64,000 bases of DNA, from the NCBI GenBank assembly GCA_017936925.1, contig JAGBEP010000024.1:1-64000 (forward strand). Reading direction: 5' to 3'. Below, one piece after another: positions 28,387 through 37,666 of this stretch. The notes under the pieces were generated by a model, which did not search any database, was not told the DNA's origin, and saw nothing but the letters and a program-made list of their open reading frames with translations. This DNA is from Clostridia bacterium. Its GTDB lineage: Bacteria > Bacillota > Clostridia > TANB77 > CAG-508. The first letter of the stretch is position 1. Every line of letters begins with the position of its first letter. The translations under genes and the position numbers were made by a program.

Positions 28387-29940
28387 TTATTTTTGAATAG
28401 TAGGCGCCTTATACCATATGTCTGCTAATGTGATTTTCTTTACGCCAGTTTGATTTCTTCCTATAGCAATTTGAGAAAGAGAAATTTTTTCTGCTGATAA
28501 ACGTGATTCTAACATATCCATAAACATATCGTCTTCTTCAGGATTAGAAGGCTTTTTAATTTGTTCTAATACCATATTCCCTATTTGAGAAAAGATTATT
28601 TTTCTTTTTAATTGTCTTGCCAACTTTGAAATAGAAGTTTCCTCTACTCCATATTTTCTAGCCATTATATATTTATCACATAAATCATGAGCAACTTGTG
28701 TTTTTCCTTGCACAATTAAATTTTCTATTACAATTCTCAACGCATTATCCTTTGTCAAATCGGGTGACAGTGCCATCAAACTATTCATAGCACTATCAGG
28801 ATTTTGAATAGGATATTTATCCCCTTGTTCAGAAAGCAATGTTCTAATTTGGATTTCAACTTGCTTTGCATGTCTTTCTTTCGTTAATGCAAATCTATTT
28901 TTAGGCGCTGTACTTAGTCTTCTCTTAGCTTCCAGCTCAATAATAGCTCTAGACTTTTCTTTATCAAAAGTATCATTAGCAATATTACGTACTAATTCTT
29001 GAATCTCAGAAGACACATTATTTCTAATATTATCCATTGCTGATTGAACCTGTATTTTTCCAATTTTATTTTCAATTCTTCCTCTTGTTGCATCTGCAAA
29101 AATATCTACGCCACTTCTTAATCGAGAAAATATAGCAACCTGTTGTAAAAATCGCAATTCTGATAAATCTGATGTTTGTAATGCTAATTCATCTATCAAT
29201 TGAAGCAATTGAGTATTTATCAATTTTCTACTCATATTTAGTTTGGCATTAGGATTTTTATTACGCGTTAATATTATGTTTTCAAACTTTTGTTCCGATA
29301 ATAATTTATTTAAAGTTATTAATTGTTCTAATGTTTTAGGTAAATTAGAAATTGACTGTATATCATCTAATATAGCATATAAAAGATCTTTCTTAGCTTT
29401 AGCTACGGTTAAAGTATCAAACTGTTTAGATTTTTTCTCCACTACATCTATTACATCATTAATCTGCTGTTCTTGCTCTGGCGTAGGCTGTTTTATTTTA
29501 GTAAGATTTTCTGAATTTTCTAAAGATTCCTGATTAACCACATAAACATCTTTATATCTTTCTCTTATTGTTTCCATTCTTGTTGTATTAGACTTTTTAC
29601 CGCTAACTTGAGTAGTTTTAGCTTGAGGTATAGCAGTACTTTGAAAACTTCTAGGAGTTTGAACTATTTCAGAATGAGATTTTGTTTGATTTTCTATTAT
29701 AGGCGCTAAGTGTTTTGAGGATGTATTTTTTGAAGGTGAGGACATAACTGAATTTTTCTTCTTTTCTAAATCTTCCGAAGATTCGGGCAACTTAGCCTTC
29801 GTTTCTACTTCTTTTGCTTTTCTTTTCTTATCTTGATCTATAAATTTTTTTATTTTTTCTATAGGAACACCAAATTCTAAATTTATAAGCTCAGGTTCAA
29901 AACCCAATTCTATTAATTCTAAAACTTCTTCTCTATTCAT
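28387..29940 (-). CDS. Hypothetical helical protein, 517 aa
   Basis: Unrecognised. Residues 1-40 resemble a small helix-turn-helix-like unit (LIELGFEPELINLEFGVPIEKI). They are followed by a disordered Ser/Thr/Lys/Gln-rich linker (about 40-130) and then a long all-helical region to the end. No membrane segment, signal peptide or enzyme motif. Native codon use, no in-frame CGG. It stands alone between two hairpins. A DNA-associated or scaffold role is possible from the N-terminus but not supported further. Confidence 0.6.
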   Translation of the reverse strand: MNREEVLELIELGFEPELINLEFGVPIEKIKKFIDQDKKRKAKEVETKAKLPESSEDLEKKKNSVMSSPSKNTSSKHLAPIIENQTKSHSEIVQTPRSFQSTAIPQAKTTQVSGKKSNTTRMETIRERYKDVYVVNQESLENSENLTKIKQPTPEQEQQINDVIDVVEKKSKQFDTLTVAKAKKDLLYAILDDIQSISNLPKTLEQLITLNKLLSEQKFENIILTRNKNPNAKLNMSRKLINTQLLQLIDELALQTSDLSELRFLQQVAIFSRLRSGVDIFADATRGRIENKIGKIQVQSAMDNIRNNVSSEIQELVRNIANDTFDKEKSRAIIELEAKRRLSTAPKNRFALTKERHAKQVEIQIRTLLSEQGDKYPIQNPDSAMNSLMALSPDLTKDNALRIVIENLIVQGKTQVAHDLCDKYIMARKYGVEETSISKLARQLKRKIIFSQIGNMVLEQIKKPSNPEEDDMFMDMLESRLSAEKISLSQIAIGRNQTGVKKITLADIWYKAPTIQK

Positions 29941-30007
29941 TTTTAACCCCTTAACATACCATGTTTCAACTTTATATCATGATTTCTCTTTTTTTTCAAT
30001 AGGAGAA

Positions 30008-30033
30008 GCCCCCGTTTTGTTAAAAACAGGGGC
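30008..30033. terminator. GC-rich hairpin after the 402-aa gene
   Basis: GCCCCCGTTTT (30008-30018) pairs with AAAACAGGGGC (30023-30033) with one mismatch. It lies just past the stop of the minus-strand 402-aa gene. The GC-rich stem is like those behind the other high-GC genes; no clear T-run follows. Confidence 0.55.
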
Positions 30034-30057
30034 CTCTAGTAATAAATAATAGTTCTG

Positions 30058-31266
30058 CTAAAAAAGAATTTTCCGTAAATCTTCTAAAAATTCAATAGCC
30101 TTAATCTCTTTACTTGTATAAGGATCATACATTTTAGCAATGTTCTTAGCAATATTAGACCAATTTAAAATATGGATTCTAATCGTATTTTCAGTCGCGC
30201 CTTCAGGATTTACCACCTCTTGAGCAAAAGTAACTTTATTGCCACTCATAGCTCTCTGTGTAAAGATGATAAATTTCTTTAACTTATCAGGATCGTTTGT
30301 ATAAACACCATTATTAAATCCATTTTCAGAAAAAACTGTGACTGCAATGCGAATTTTTTCTTCCATAGGAAGAGATTTATCAATCGCAATCAGAGCTGAT
30401 TCCATTTTTAATAATTGCTCATTCTTTTTTTCTCCCAGCACATCAGGCATACAAGAAAAAAGCTTATACGGGACATTTCCATTTGCTTGGCCAATTTGTG
30501 TTTCATCTTCAATAGTAGTAGTAGCATTACCTTCTATATTTTCTGTATTACCATCATTAGACGAAAAATCTAAGCCAGCCATTTCACGACAAATAAAAGA
30601 AACGACTTTCAAAAACGGCAGACCAAGCTTATTACTGACTGCATCAATTATAAGCTTCTTATCGTAGGTATTAAACCTCATATTTTGCTCTTTGAACGCA
30701 TCAGAAATATTCTTCCATGTTGGCTTCTTCAAAGTAGAATAAATCTTAACCAAATTGATAAAAGCATCACATTTTTCTTTAGGAATCCCCAAAAAGTCTG
30801 TAACTTTTGTCAAATATTCCTCGACAGATGATACCCCTTTTGAAATAGGATAAAGCTCAGGAATATCTAATAGTTTATCTACTGGTTTTGATGACAATTT
30901 AGTTGGTACATGTTCTGGAGAAACATCTGCTTTCTCTTTTCCCTCAGGATTATCTCCAAAACTTTCATTAACATTTTCAACATCACCAGTTGATCCAGTT
31001 TCTTCACTACATTCTGATACAGCTTTAGTAGAATCATCCAGCTTTTCTTTCGGAAAGTTGTACTCAAGATACTTAACAGCACCACATTCCGTTAAAGCGT
31101 ATATACTCTGCTGAGGTGGCTCCTTCTCAAAATGCAACTTCAAAAAAAGTTTGTTATCCTCAATTCTTATTCCCGTTTTAGTATCAAATTCTTCAACGAA
31201 AATAGCCCGAATGAGTTCTAGAAGCTTTTCATAATCAGTCACATCCACACGAACATTTACATACAT
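30058..31266 (-). CDS. Hypothetical protein, 402 aa, atypical codon use
   Basis: Not recognised. The N-terminal 75 residues (DVTDYEKLLELIRAIFVEEFD) look like a small folded domain, followed by an acidic disordered linker (about 75-125) and two helical regions. No membrane segment or catalytic motif. Codon use is richer in GC than in the flanking genes, and it contains two in-frame CGG codons read as Arg (ELIRAIF near the N-terminus; DLRKILF at the C-terminus) without any frame break. Strong binding site AAGGAGG before ATG 31266. A single-gene unit with its own hairpin, like the L,D-transpeptidase and deacetylase genes. Confidence 0.65.
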   Translation of the reverse strand: MYVNVRVDVTDYEKLLELIRAIFVEEFDTKTGIRIEDNKLFLKLHFEKEPPQQSIYALTECGAVKYLEYNFPKEKLDDSTKAVSECSEETGSTGDVENVNESFGDNPEGKEKADVSPEHVPTKLSSKPVDKLLDIPELYPISKGVSSVEEYLTKVTDFLGIPKEKCDAFINLVKIYSTLKKPTWKNISDAFKEQNMRFNTYDKKLIIDAVSNKLGLPFLKVVSFICREMAGLDFSSNDGNTENIEGNATTTIEDETQIGQANGNVPYKLFSCMPDVLGEKKNEQLLKMESALIAIDKSLPMEEKIRIAVTVFSENGFNNGVYTNDPDKLKKFIIFTQRAMSGNKVTFAQEVVNPEGATENTIRIHILNWSNIAKNIAKMYDPYTSKEIKAIEFLEDLRKILF

Positions 31267-31648
31267 ATTTTTCCTCCTTATTTTATGTGCATGTTTACAT
31301 GTTGCTTTGATTTATAACCTATTATATTACCTCCTTTACCTAGCATAAGAACTTTTGAAAAATAACTTTTATTAAAAAATCATTTTACTTCAAAAGATTG
31401 CTAAGTAGAATTTTGGATACACCAATGTTTTTGCATTATACTACGATTTTAAACATTTTTCAAACATTATACAAAATTATACATAGAACAATAGTGGGCT
31501 GATTTAAATTTATTACTTTTAAAATGTAGAGTTCAGCCCACGCAAATTGTTCGTGCGCGAAAATTTCTACGAAATTTTCTGTGCATTTGTAAGCAAATCT
31601 TTTTCATTGAAAAAACATATATAATTTAAAATGCAAAATATATAAAAA
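31267..31648. other. Intergenic region with two hairpins, no gene
   Basis: About 380 nt. It holds a 9-bp stem with a long loop (GTGGGCTGA, from 31493, with TCAGCCCAC near 31533-31541), several TATAAT-like boxes on the minus strand (31321, 31466 and 31476), and a copy of the short palindromic element at 31550-31590. The promoter of the 402-aa gene is expected here. Confidence 0.5.
31550..31590. repeat. Short palindromic intergenic element, copy 1
   Basis: TTCGTGCGCGAAAATTTCTA followed by CGAAATTTTCTGTGCATTTG. It is related to elements at 51842-51880 and 53484-53520, which share the plan TTCGTGC..AAAATT-loop-AATTTTGT-TGCAAAT. Confidence 0.5.
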
Positions 31649-31795
31649 TTAAACTTTATTTATTTTTCTAAATTCTTCTTCAGCTTCTTTTATAAAAATG
31701 CGACTTCTACCACAATTCGGTGCAATTAAAGAACAATGATTATAACATCCTCTACATTCTTTTTTACTTAAATATTCATTTAGTTCTTCTTCCAT
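31649..31795 (-). CDS. 48-aa four-cysteine protein
   Basis: A short gene with GAGGAG 4-5 nt before ATG 31793-31795. The product has four cysteines in its central third (CRGCYNHCSLIAPNCGRSR), a spacing of CxxCxxxC plus a fourth Cys, flanked by Glu-rich ends. This suggests a metal- or iron-sulfur-binding mini-domain or a small zinc ribbon. It begins 22 nt after the DnaB-like ATPase gene ends, in the same direction, so it probably works with that protein or its substrate DNA. Family not recognised. Confidence 0.65.
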   Translation of the reverse strand: MEEELNEYLSKKECRGCYNHCSLIAPNCGRSRIFIKEAEEEFRKINKV

Positions 31796-31817
31796 TTTTC
31801 TCCTCTACCTTTTATTT

Positions 31818-33584
31818 TTATGCATTTAAACTTGCATATTTTTCTTTTAATTGTACATATCCTAATTCATGCCATTCATTATACGCCAAATTTAATCTAA
31901 ATAATAGTTTTGGTTTTGCACCAGCCCTATTTTTATCTATTACAGCAATATAATATCTAACATCAGGATCATCAAACACTTCCAAATCTTTGCAATTTGT
32001 AAATCTATCAGAATCTGAATATTCATAGTCACCCAAATGTGGTCTTTGAATCTGTTTGAATAACGTTAAAGAATCAAAAACTTCTTTTATTGTTTTACTT
32101 ACAGACAAATCATTTATGGTTAAATTTATAGGTAAAGTTTGATTTTCTGATAACTGAATTGAAGCACCAATAAATATATTAAATTTTTGTGAAAGTTCAG
32201 AAAGCAATGTTGCTGTTTTCTTAAGTTCATCAGCATTTCCTATATTATTAACATCTGATTTCAACGTATCATAAAACACATATTCAATTCCATCTTTATA
32301 CATATAATTTGAAATTACTTCATGTAAATCATTGTTAGTATATTCCGTTAAATGAACAAAATATACTGAATTATTTATTTCTTGGTTTACCCACTTTGTT
32401 ACTTCTATAATTTGATTAAATTCTGTAGATATTTGAGTTAATCTTTCTACAAATTGTTCTTGAGTTTCATTTTCCAATTTTTTAATAAAGCCCTGTTCAT
32501 CAAGAAGTACATCTTTTGGATTGTCAGCCCTAAATTTAAATTCTAATAATTCACCTTCATTTTTTATTAATTTTTGCTTATGAAATTGTTGTAATACTGG
32601 ATTATTTATAACCGTAGTAAGAAGACACAGTCTCATTTTATCTTCTGTCATTTCATTTGATACAACTAATACTTTTTTCTTGTAATGAAATGCAATATTA
32701 CATGCCAAATTTACAGTAAATCTACTTTTACCAGCATTTGAAGGCATTGCATATGTCATTATTTCCCCTTTTCTAAATCCTTTAAAAACTTTTGTCATAA
32801 TTGGAAAAGGAAGTGGTATACCTTCTCTTAAATCATTTTTATCATCAAGCCAAAACTTTGCAATATCTTTATTTAAAACGGATTGACTCAATCTATTTGT
32901 TACGTTAATTTGTTTAATAGCTGCCTCTACCTCATCTGCAGACATATTCTTATATTTAATATATGATTTAATTTCTAAAATTTTATTTTGAATATTATGA
33001 GTAGGAGCTTTTATATATGCTTTTTTCAATATAAACAATTTTTTTAATTCTCTATATATCATTTCAAAGTTATATTTTTGCTCTAGAGGTGCTGTTTGCA
33101 TTAAACATTTTATATCATATAATTCAGATATCGCTTTTGGGAAGTTAAACTTTTCTTTTAGTTGTGGTGGCGCATGTTTTTCACCTTCTTTAAAAATTAC
33201 ACTTTTATACAAATTTAATATAATCTCACTAGAAAAGAAACATAAATCTTCTTCAAAATAAAATTTTGATATTGCATTTGGAGTACCATATAAAAGTGAA
33301 ATATAAATTGTCTCTAATGTAAAATTATCAAGTTCTTCTGGATATAGTCTAGCAGGCTCTTCATCTGTAGAACTTTGCATTCTAGCTATCTGTTTTTCAC
33401 GTTCATCTAAAACTTTTATTTGTCCTTGAATTTGATAAATAAACTCATCTTTATCAAATTCTCTTTCCTTCTGTTCTTCTTCACGTTTTAGCCTTTCTGC
33501 TTCTTTTCGTGCTTTATCTTTATTTAAAATTTTATTTAAATTATTTTCTAATTCCTTATACTGATTGTTTTCTTCTTTAATCAC
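31818..33584 (-). CDS. DnaB-like helicase-domain ATPase, 588 aa
   Basis: A RecA-fold ATPase of replicative-helicase type. The N-terminal 60 residues form a charged coiled coil (ARKEAERLKREEEQKEREFDKDE), followed by a helical region. The ATPase core starts near residue 265 with a degenerate Walker A (AMPSNAGKS, Lys near residue 286) after KGFRKGEIMTYAM, a Walker B-like YVFYDTL and a DnaB-like arginine or sensor stretch IAVIDKNRAGAKPK at the C-terminus. The N-terminus differs from housekeeping DnaB, so this is probably a second, mobile-element- or phage-type helicase. Native codon use. It shares an operon with the four-cysteine peptide. Confidence 0.75.
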   Translation of the reverse strand: MIKEENNQYKELENNLNKILNKDKARKEAERLKREEEQKEREFDKDEFIYQIQGQIKVLDEREKQIARMQSSTDEEPARLYPEELDNFTLETIYISLLYGTPNAISKFYFEEDLCFFSSEIILNLYKSVIFKEGEKHAPPQLKEKFNFPKAISELYDIKCLMQTAPLEQKYNFEMIYRELKKLFILKKAYIKAPTHNIQNKILEIKSYIKYKNMSADEVEAAIKQINVTNRLSQSVLNKDIAKFWLDDKNDLREGIPLPFPIMTKVFKGFRKGEIMTYAMPSNAGKSRFTVNLACNIAFHYKKKVLVVSNEMTEDKMRLCLLTTVINNPVLQQFHKQKLIKNEGELLEFKFRADNPKDVLLDEQGFIKKLENETQEQFVERLTQISTEFNQIIEVTKWVNQEINNSVYFVHLTEYTNNDLHEVISNYMYKDGIEYVFYDTLKSDVNNIGNADELKKTATLLSELSQKFNIFIGASIQLSENQTLPINLTINDLSVSKTIKEVFDSLTLFKQIQRPHLGDYEYSDSDRFTNCKDLEVFDDPDVRYYIAVIDKNRAGAKPKLLFRLNLAYNEWHELGYVQLKEKYASLNA

Positions 33585-33746
33585 CTTAAGCTACCTCCAT
33601 CCAATATTTTTAATAATTCTATCATAACGATTTTAATATTACCACTAATTACATATTTTTTTCTTATTACATTTTAATTTCAAAATAAAAAAACTTTTAT
33701 AATATACAATTTTCTTTACGCTTTCTTATAATTGATATAAAAAAAA

Positions 33747-33778
33747 CTGTCTTCCACCTAAAAAAAGGTGAAAGACAG
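33747..33778 (-). terminator. Terminator of the polysaccharide deacetylase gene
   Basis: CTGTCTT..CCACCT (33747-33759) pairs with AGGTG..AAGACAG (33766-33778); on the minus strand a T-run follows. Confidence 0.85.
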
Positions 33779-33801
33779 TAAATGTTATTTTGTGTAAAAC
33801 G

Positions 33802-34989
33802 CTAGTTTGCAATACCATGATGTACTTCAGGGGTCTCAGAATCTATAGGCTTAAAATCATAGCCATTTTCCCTACAGTAATCTATGATTTTTTGCAACGC
33901 ATCCACAGTTGCTTGGTGTCCACCAGAATCATGCATTAATACAATATTATTTCCTGGCTTAAGAGTTTGTGTGACATTCTGATATATTTGTTCAGATTTA
34001 TCTGCACCTCCCGCGTCACAACTATCAACATTCCAATCGAAATATTTGTAACCATTATCAGCTACGGTTTGGACTGCCAAAGTCATAATACCAGTAGAAA
34101 AATTCCTACTTACAGTATTTGAACTTCCTCCGGGAAAACGAATAATCTCTGATCTATATCCTCCTGTAGTTTCATATACCTGATCTGAAATCTTTTGGAA
34201 ATTTTCCATCAGGGCATCAACAGATGTATATATCTCAGAATAGACATGAGAATACCCGTGAAGCCCAATTGTGTGTCCGGCCGAATACTCTCGAAGTACA
34301 ATTTCATCCAAACCTGATGAATATCCTACAAGAAAGAAAGTTGCCGTAATATCATTCTTCTCAAGAATATCCAAAACTTGTGGAGTAACTGTACTAGACG
34401 GTCCATCATCAAAAGTCAGATAAACAGTACCAACTTTGACTTTAACATGCCGCTCTATTTGTGAAAAATTGCCAGAAGAATCGCTTACAGAATATGTGAC
34501 TACATATTCTGTATTTCCGACTTGTTCCATATGTGTTTTAACTTGTGAAGTTAAATCTTCATCATAGTTATCAACAACATAGAAACCTGGATCAACAAAT
34601 TCATCAATAGACAGCGATACTTCAACCGTCTCTTCACCTATAAGGATAAAAATGGGTTTGGTCGTATCAACAACGCTAACATTTTTGATGTACGTCTTTC
34701 CTAAGAAATAGTACTCTAAGGTATACGTTCCTACGACTTTAGTATTGACTTCACCATTAACACGTACTCTGTCAGAAAAATCCATACCGAGCCAAGTTAT
34801 TGTACTTTCACTCTGATACTCTGTTCCAACCTCTACAATCTCATCATGAACGTCAACACTTGCACCATTTAAAGCTAGAACAATAATGCAGATTACAATT
34901 GCAAGCATTGCAAACCACAGTATGTCTTCACCTCGAATAGCTCGTTTTTGTACCCGCTTTGGCGAGTGTCGATGCTTATACGTTCTCAT
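33802..34989 (-). CDS. Membrane-anchored polysaccharide deacetylase with Ig-like domains
   Basis: 395 aa. Short basic cytoplasmic tail, membrane segment (residues 24-42), one or two Ig-like/DUF5011-type domains (about 45-185, with IDEFVDPGFYVVDNYDEDLT), then a NodB deacetylase domain: motif 1 TFDDGPSS (Asp194 and Asp195), motif 2 GLHGYSH (His244 and His248), motif 3 RFPGGSS, motif 4 DWNVDSCD and motif 5 VLMHDS. The intact metal and catalytic residues indicate an active enzyme, probably removing acetyl groups from peptidoglycan. Codon use is GC-richer than in its neighbours, and two in-frame CGG codons (Arg12 and Arg180) are read without a frame break. Single-gene unit. Confidence 0.9.
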   Translation of the reverse strand: MRTYKHRHSPKRVQKRAIRGEDILWFAMLAIVICIIVLALNGASVDVHDEIVEVGTEYQSESTITWLGMDFSDRVRVNGEVNTKVVGTYTLEYYFLGKTYIKNVSVVDTTKPIFILIGEETVEVSLSIDEFVDPGFYVVDNYDEDLTSQVKTHMEQVGNTEYVVTYSVSDSSGNFSQIERHVKVKVGTVYLTFDDGPSSTVTPQVLDILEKNDITATFFLVGYSSGLDEIVLREYSAGHTIGLHGYSHVYSEIYTSVDALMENFQKISDQVYETTGGYRSEIIRFPGGSSNTVSRNFSTGIMTLAVQTVADNGYKYFDWNVDSCDAGGADKSEQIYQNVTQTLKPGNNIVLMHDSGGHQATVDALQKIIDYCRENGYDFKPIDSETPEVHHGIAN

Positions 34990-35117
34990 TTGGTCCTCCT
35001 ACTCTTACCTACCTCTAATTCTTATTTGTTTATACGTTTCGCACCAAAATATTCCATTTTGTTTATTTGCCTCCATACCAAATTATTATTTATGGAATAT
35101 TTAAACTTGGCTTATTA

Positions 35118-35146
35118 ATTATAGTACTTTTTTTAAAGAATGTAAA
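35118..35146 (-). promoter_or_regulatory. Sigma-A promoter of the deacetylase gene
   Basis: On the minus strand TTTACA (35141-35146), a 17-bp spacer and TATAAT (35118-35123). Confidence 0.7.
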
Positions 35147-35217
35147 TAATTGCAATGTAATATTTTATGTATACTTATGGTAAATAGCACAAATCATTAT
35201 AAAAACATTTCAATAAA

Positions 35218-35281
35218 AAAAGAACCCTCATGTTAAACATCATAATAAAGTATATATTATTTTTTTAGCATTTTAGGTTCC
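35218..35281 (-). terminator. Terminator of the murT-gatD operon
   Basis: On the minus strand GGAACCT..ATG can pair with CAT..AGGGTTC across a long loop, ending in seven T residues (35218 onward). The stem is short, so the call rests largely on the T-run and position. Confidence 0.5.
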
Positions 35282-35332
35282 CATTAGTTTTCATATAAGT
35301 ATAAAGATTTTATTATTTAGTATTAATATTTT

Positions 35333-36088
35333 TTAATTATTCTCTAAAAATCGTTTTATTAATTGTTCCCTACATTTTTCTTCAAAAGTATCATCTAATT
35401 CTTCTAAATCAATCTGTTCGTCATATTTTCTTTCTAACGCATACTTTATAATGTAATCTGCAATTTTAGGATTTTTAGATAGAAGCGGTCCATGTAAATA
35501 TGTTGCAATAACATTATTCGTCATAAATCCCTCTGTTAAATCTCCAAATTTATTTCCATTTCCAAATAAAACATTTCCAAAATTGCCATTAGTATCATAT
35601 GTTTGTCCGCCATGATTTTCAAATCCAATTACTTTTGTCTCTTCTCCATCAATTAATGCCTCAATTATTATATTTCCTATACATCTCTTTTTTCTATCAC
35701 TAATAGCTTCTGTATAATAATCAAACACTTCTAAGCCCGGAATTATATTACCTTCTACTCCTTTATAGTACTTTCCAAACAATTGATAAGAACCACAAAT
35801 CAGTAAGAAAAATACACCTTCTAAAACAGCTTTTTTTATATTGTCTTTATATTTTATTAAATCATCAGACAATATTTTCTGCTCATTATCTGCTCCACCA
35901 CCTGAAAAAACAATATCATATGATGAAAAATCTGGTGCCATATCTCCAATTGAATATGTGTCTATCTTACACGAAAATCCTCTTTTTTCGATTCTATATT
36001 GTAATACCTTAATATTTCCTATATCTCCATATAAATCCAAAATATCAGGATACAAATATAATATATTAATTTCTTTCATTTTTTTCAT
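35333..36088 (-). CDS. gatD: Lipid II isoglutaminyl synthase, glutamine amidotransferase subunit
   Basis: A 251-aa class I glutaminase subunit of the CobB/CobQ type that supplies ammonia to MurT, which amidates the D-glutamate of lipid II. Visible: LYPDILDLYGDIGN at the N-terminus, SGGGADNEQ, catalytic Cys98 (LLICGSYQ) and the partner His (TYLHGPLL, about 200). ATG 36088 is preferred because of AAAAGAG upstream; a further ATG at 36079 is possible. The gene overlaps the end of murT by 23 nt, so the pair is translationally coupled. Confidence 0.9.
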   Translation of the reverse strand: MKKMKEINILYLYPDILDLYGDIGNIKVLQYRIEKRGFSCKIDTYSIGDMAPDFSSYDIVFSGGGADNEQKILSDDLIKYKDNIKKAVLEGVFFLLICGSYQLFGKYYKGVEGNIIPGLEVFDYYTEAISDRKKRCIGNIIIEALIDGEETKVIGFENHGGQTYDTNGNFGNVLFGNGNKFGDLTEGFMTNNVIATYLHGPLLSKNPKIADYIIKYALERKYDEQIDLEELDDTFEEKCREQLIKRFLENN

Positions 36089-37413
36089 CACTCTTTTCTT
36101 TGTATTTGATAAGTTCTCTTCTTGTTGGTTGTACAGAAGTATAATTTGCTATTACATATTTTTTTCCTTGAGTTTTATATAGTTCTTCAACTGCTTCTTC
36201 TAAAGTTTCACATGGAAAAATTCTTTCAACCGGATAATTGCTTGTTTTTAACCTTATTGCAACATCATATGGTCTAGTTCCAGCAGTTATAACTCTATCA
36301 ACTTTTTCTAAATCTTCAAAATTAATATCCCATATCCAAGAAACATCTTTACCATCCGCAATATTATCATTTAAAACAAATAGTAATTCTTTATTTTCAG
36401 GATCTTCTTCTAATAATCTTAAACTTACATTAGCACCCGTAGGATTTTTAGCAAGATTAATTGTTGTTTCGCAATTATTTATTAACATTTTTTCTAATCT
36501 ACCATTATTTAAAACAAAGTTTGCCACTGTTTTCATCACTGATTCTGTAGGAATATTATATCTTTTAGCAACAGCTGTAGCTGCAGCAATATTATAAATT
36601 GCATAAATATTGTTAAATTGAGTTTTATATTCTTTTTCATCTATTTTAAAAGTCTTATTTTCCAAATCAACATCAGTTAAAATATGGAATAATTGGTTAT
36701 TTCCATAATAGCATTTTGGACATTTAAATTTACCTATATGAGCATATTGATAATAGTCATATATCAATCTTGTATTACAAAATGGACAAAACTTTCCTTC
36801 TCCTGCTTCTTTTAATTCTTTAGTTGCATACTTATACTTTTCTACTTTAAAATAGAAAATATTTTTATTTCTCTTATTAGCCTTACCTAATCTACTTACG
36901 TTCGGATCATCTGAATTCAAAATTAAATTGCCTGTATAATTTTCTACAAAATTTTGAATTTTCAAGATTAATGATTCTACTTCTCCAGAACGATCTAACT
37001 GATCTCTAAAGAAATTTAAAACCACTAAGCAATCTAATGGAATCATCTTATAAAGAATAGGTACATAACTTTCATCTGTTTCAAAAACTAAATAATCAGC
37101 TTTTACTCTACCAGATAATGTACAATTTTTTATTAAAACAGATAATATTCCTGTTTCCATATTGTTTCCTTCAGCATTTGTTATAACTGTATTACCATTA
37201 TCTCTCAAAATTTTTCCAATAAGATTATTAGTCATGGTTTTACCATTTGTTCCAGTTACAGCTATAATCTTTCCTTCTAATTTAAAATATCTAAATATTT
37301 TAGAATCCCATTTCATCGCTAATTTTCCTGGTAAATTTCCTCCGATTTTTACCACAAATCTTTAAAATTTTACATATTATTTTAGTTATTAATATTACAA
37401 AAAAATCTCTCAT
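36066..37413 (-). CDS. murT: Lipid II isoglutaminyl synthase, Mur-ligase subunit, +1 shift at an in-frame CGG
   Basis: MurT is a Mur-ligase-like ATP-dependent enzyme acting on lipid II with GatD. Start at ATG 37413 behind GAGGAAG. The first 23 codons encode the family's N-terminus (ITKIICKILKICGKN), then CGG 37342-37344 (codon 24) breaks the frame; unshifted it ends at 37300. Skipping the C gives GKN-G-GNLPGKLAMKW, matching the family pattern G-x-x-LPG. Further motifs: Walker A VTGTNGKT, a four-Cys zinc ribbon (CPFC and CPKC), and a C-terminal ligase domain. Span 3n+1 nt, 448 aa after recoding, normal length. A GTG at 37355 would give a product lacking the conserved N-terminus. Confidence 0.85.
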
Positions 37414-37622
37414 TTCTTCCTCTATTTCAATTCATTTTTATTATGACTTAATTAGTTAAATATAATTCATCAAAATTATATTTAAAATCAATAAGTATGT
37501 CAATTATCTAAAATGCAAATCAAATAACTTTAATTTGTTAAATTTACTAAAACATCTATACACACTTTTGTAATAAAAACTAATTTATAAATAATTTTAT
37601 GCAAAGTCACTTTTAATGCAAA

Positions 37623-37651
37623 AAAGTATGATGTTACTAACACCATACTTT
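37623..37651 (-). terminator. Terminator of the dipicolinate synthase B gene
   Basis: AAAGTATG.TGTT (37623-37635) pairs with AACA.CATACTTT (37639-37651) with one mismatch, just downstream of dpaB. Confidence 0.75.
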
Positions 37652-37666
37652 ATAAGTAATCCAATA

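Larger units (their letters stand above)
34990..35332. other. Intergenic region between gatD and the deacetylase gene
   Basis: About 340 nt on which I see no gene. It contains the deacetylase promoter (35118-35146) with a roughly 120-nt leader, and the gatD terminator (35218-35281). The rest is AT-rich. Confidence 0.6.
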
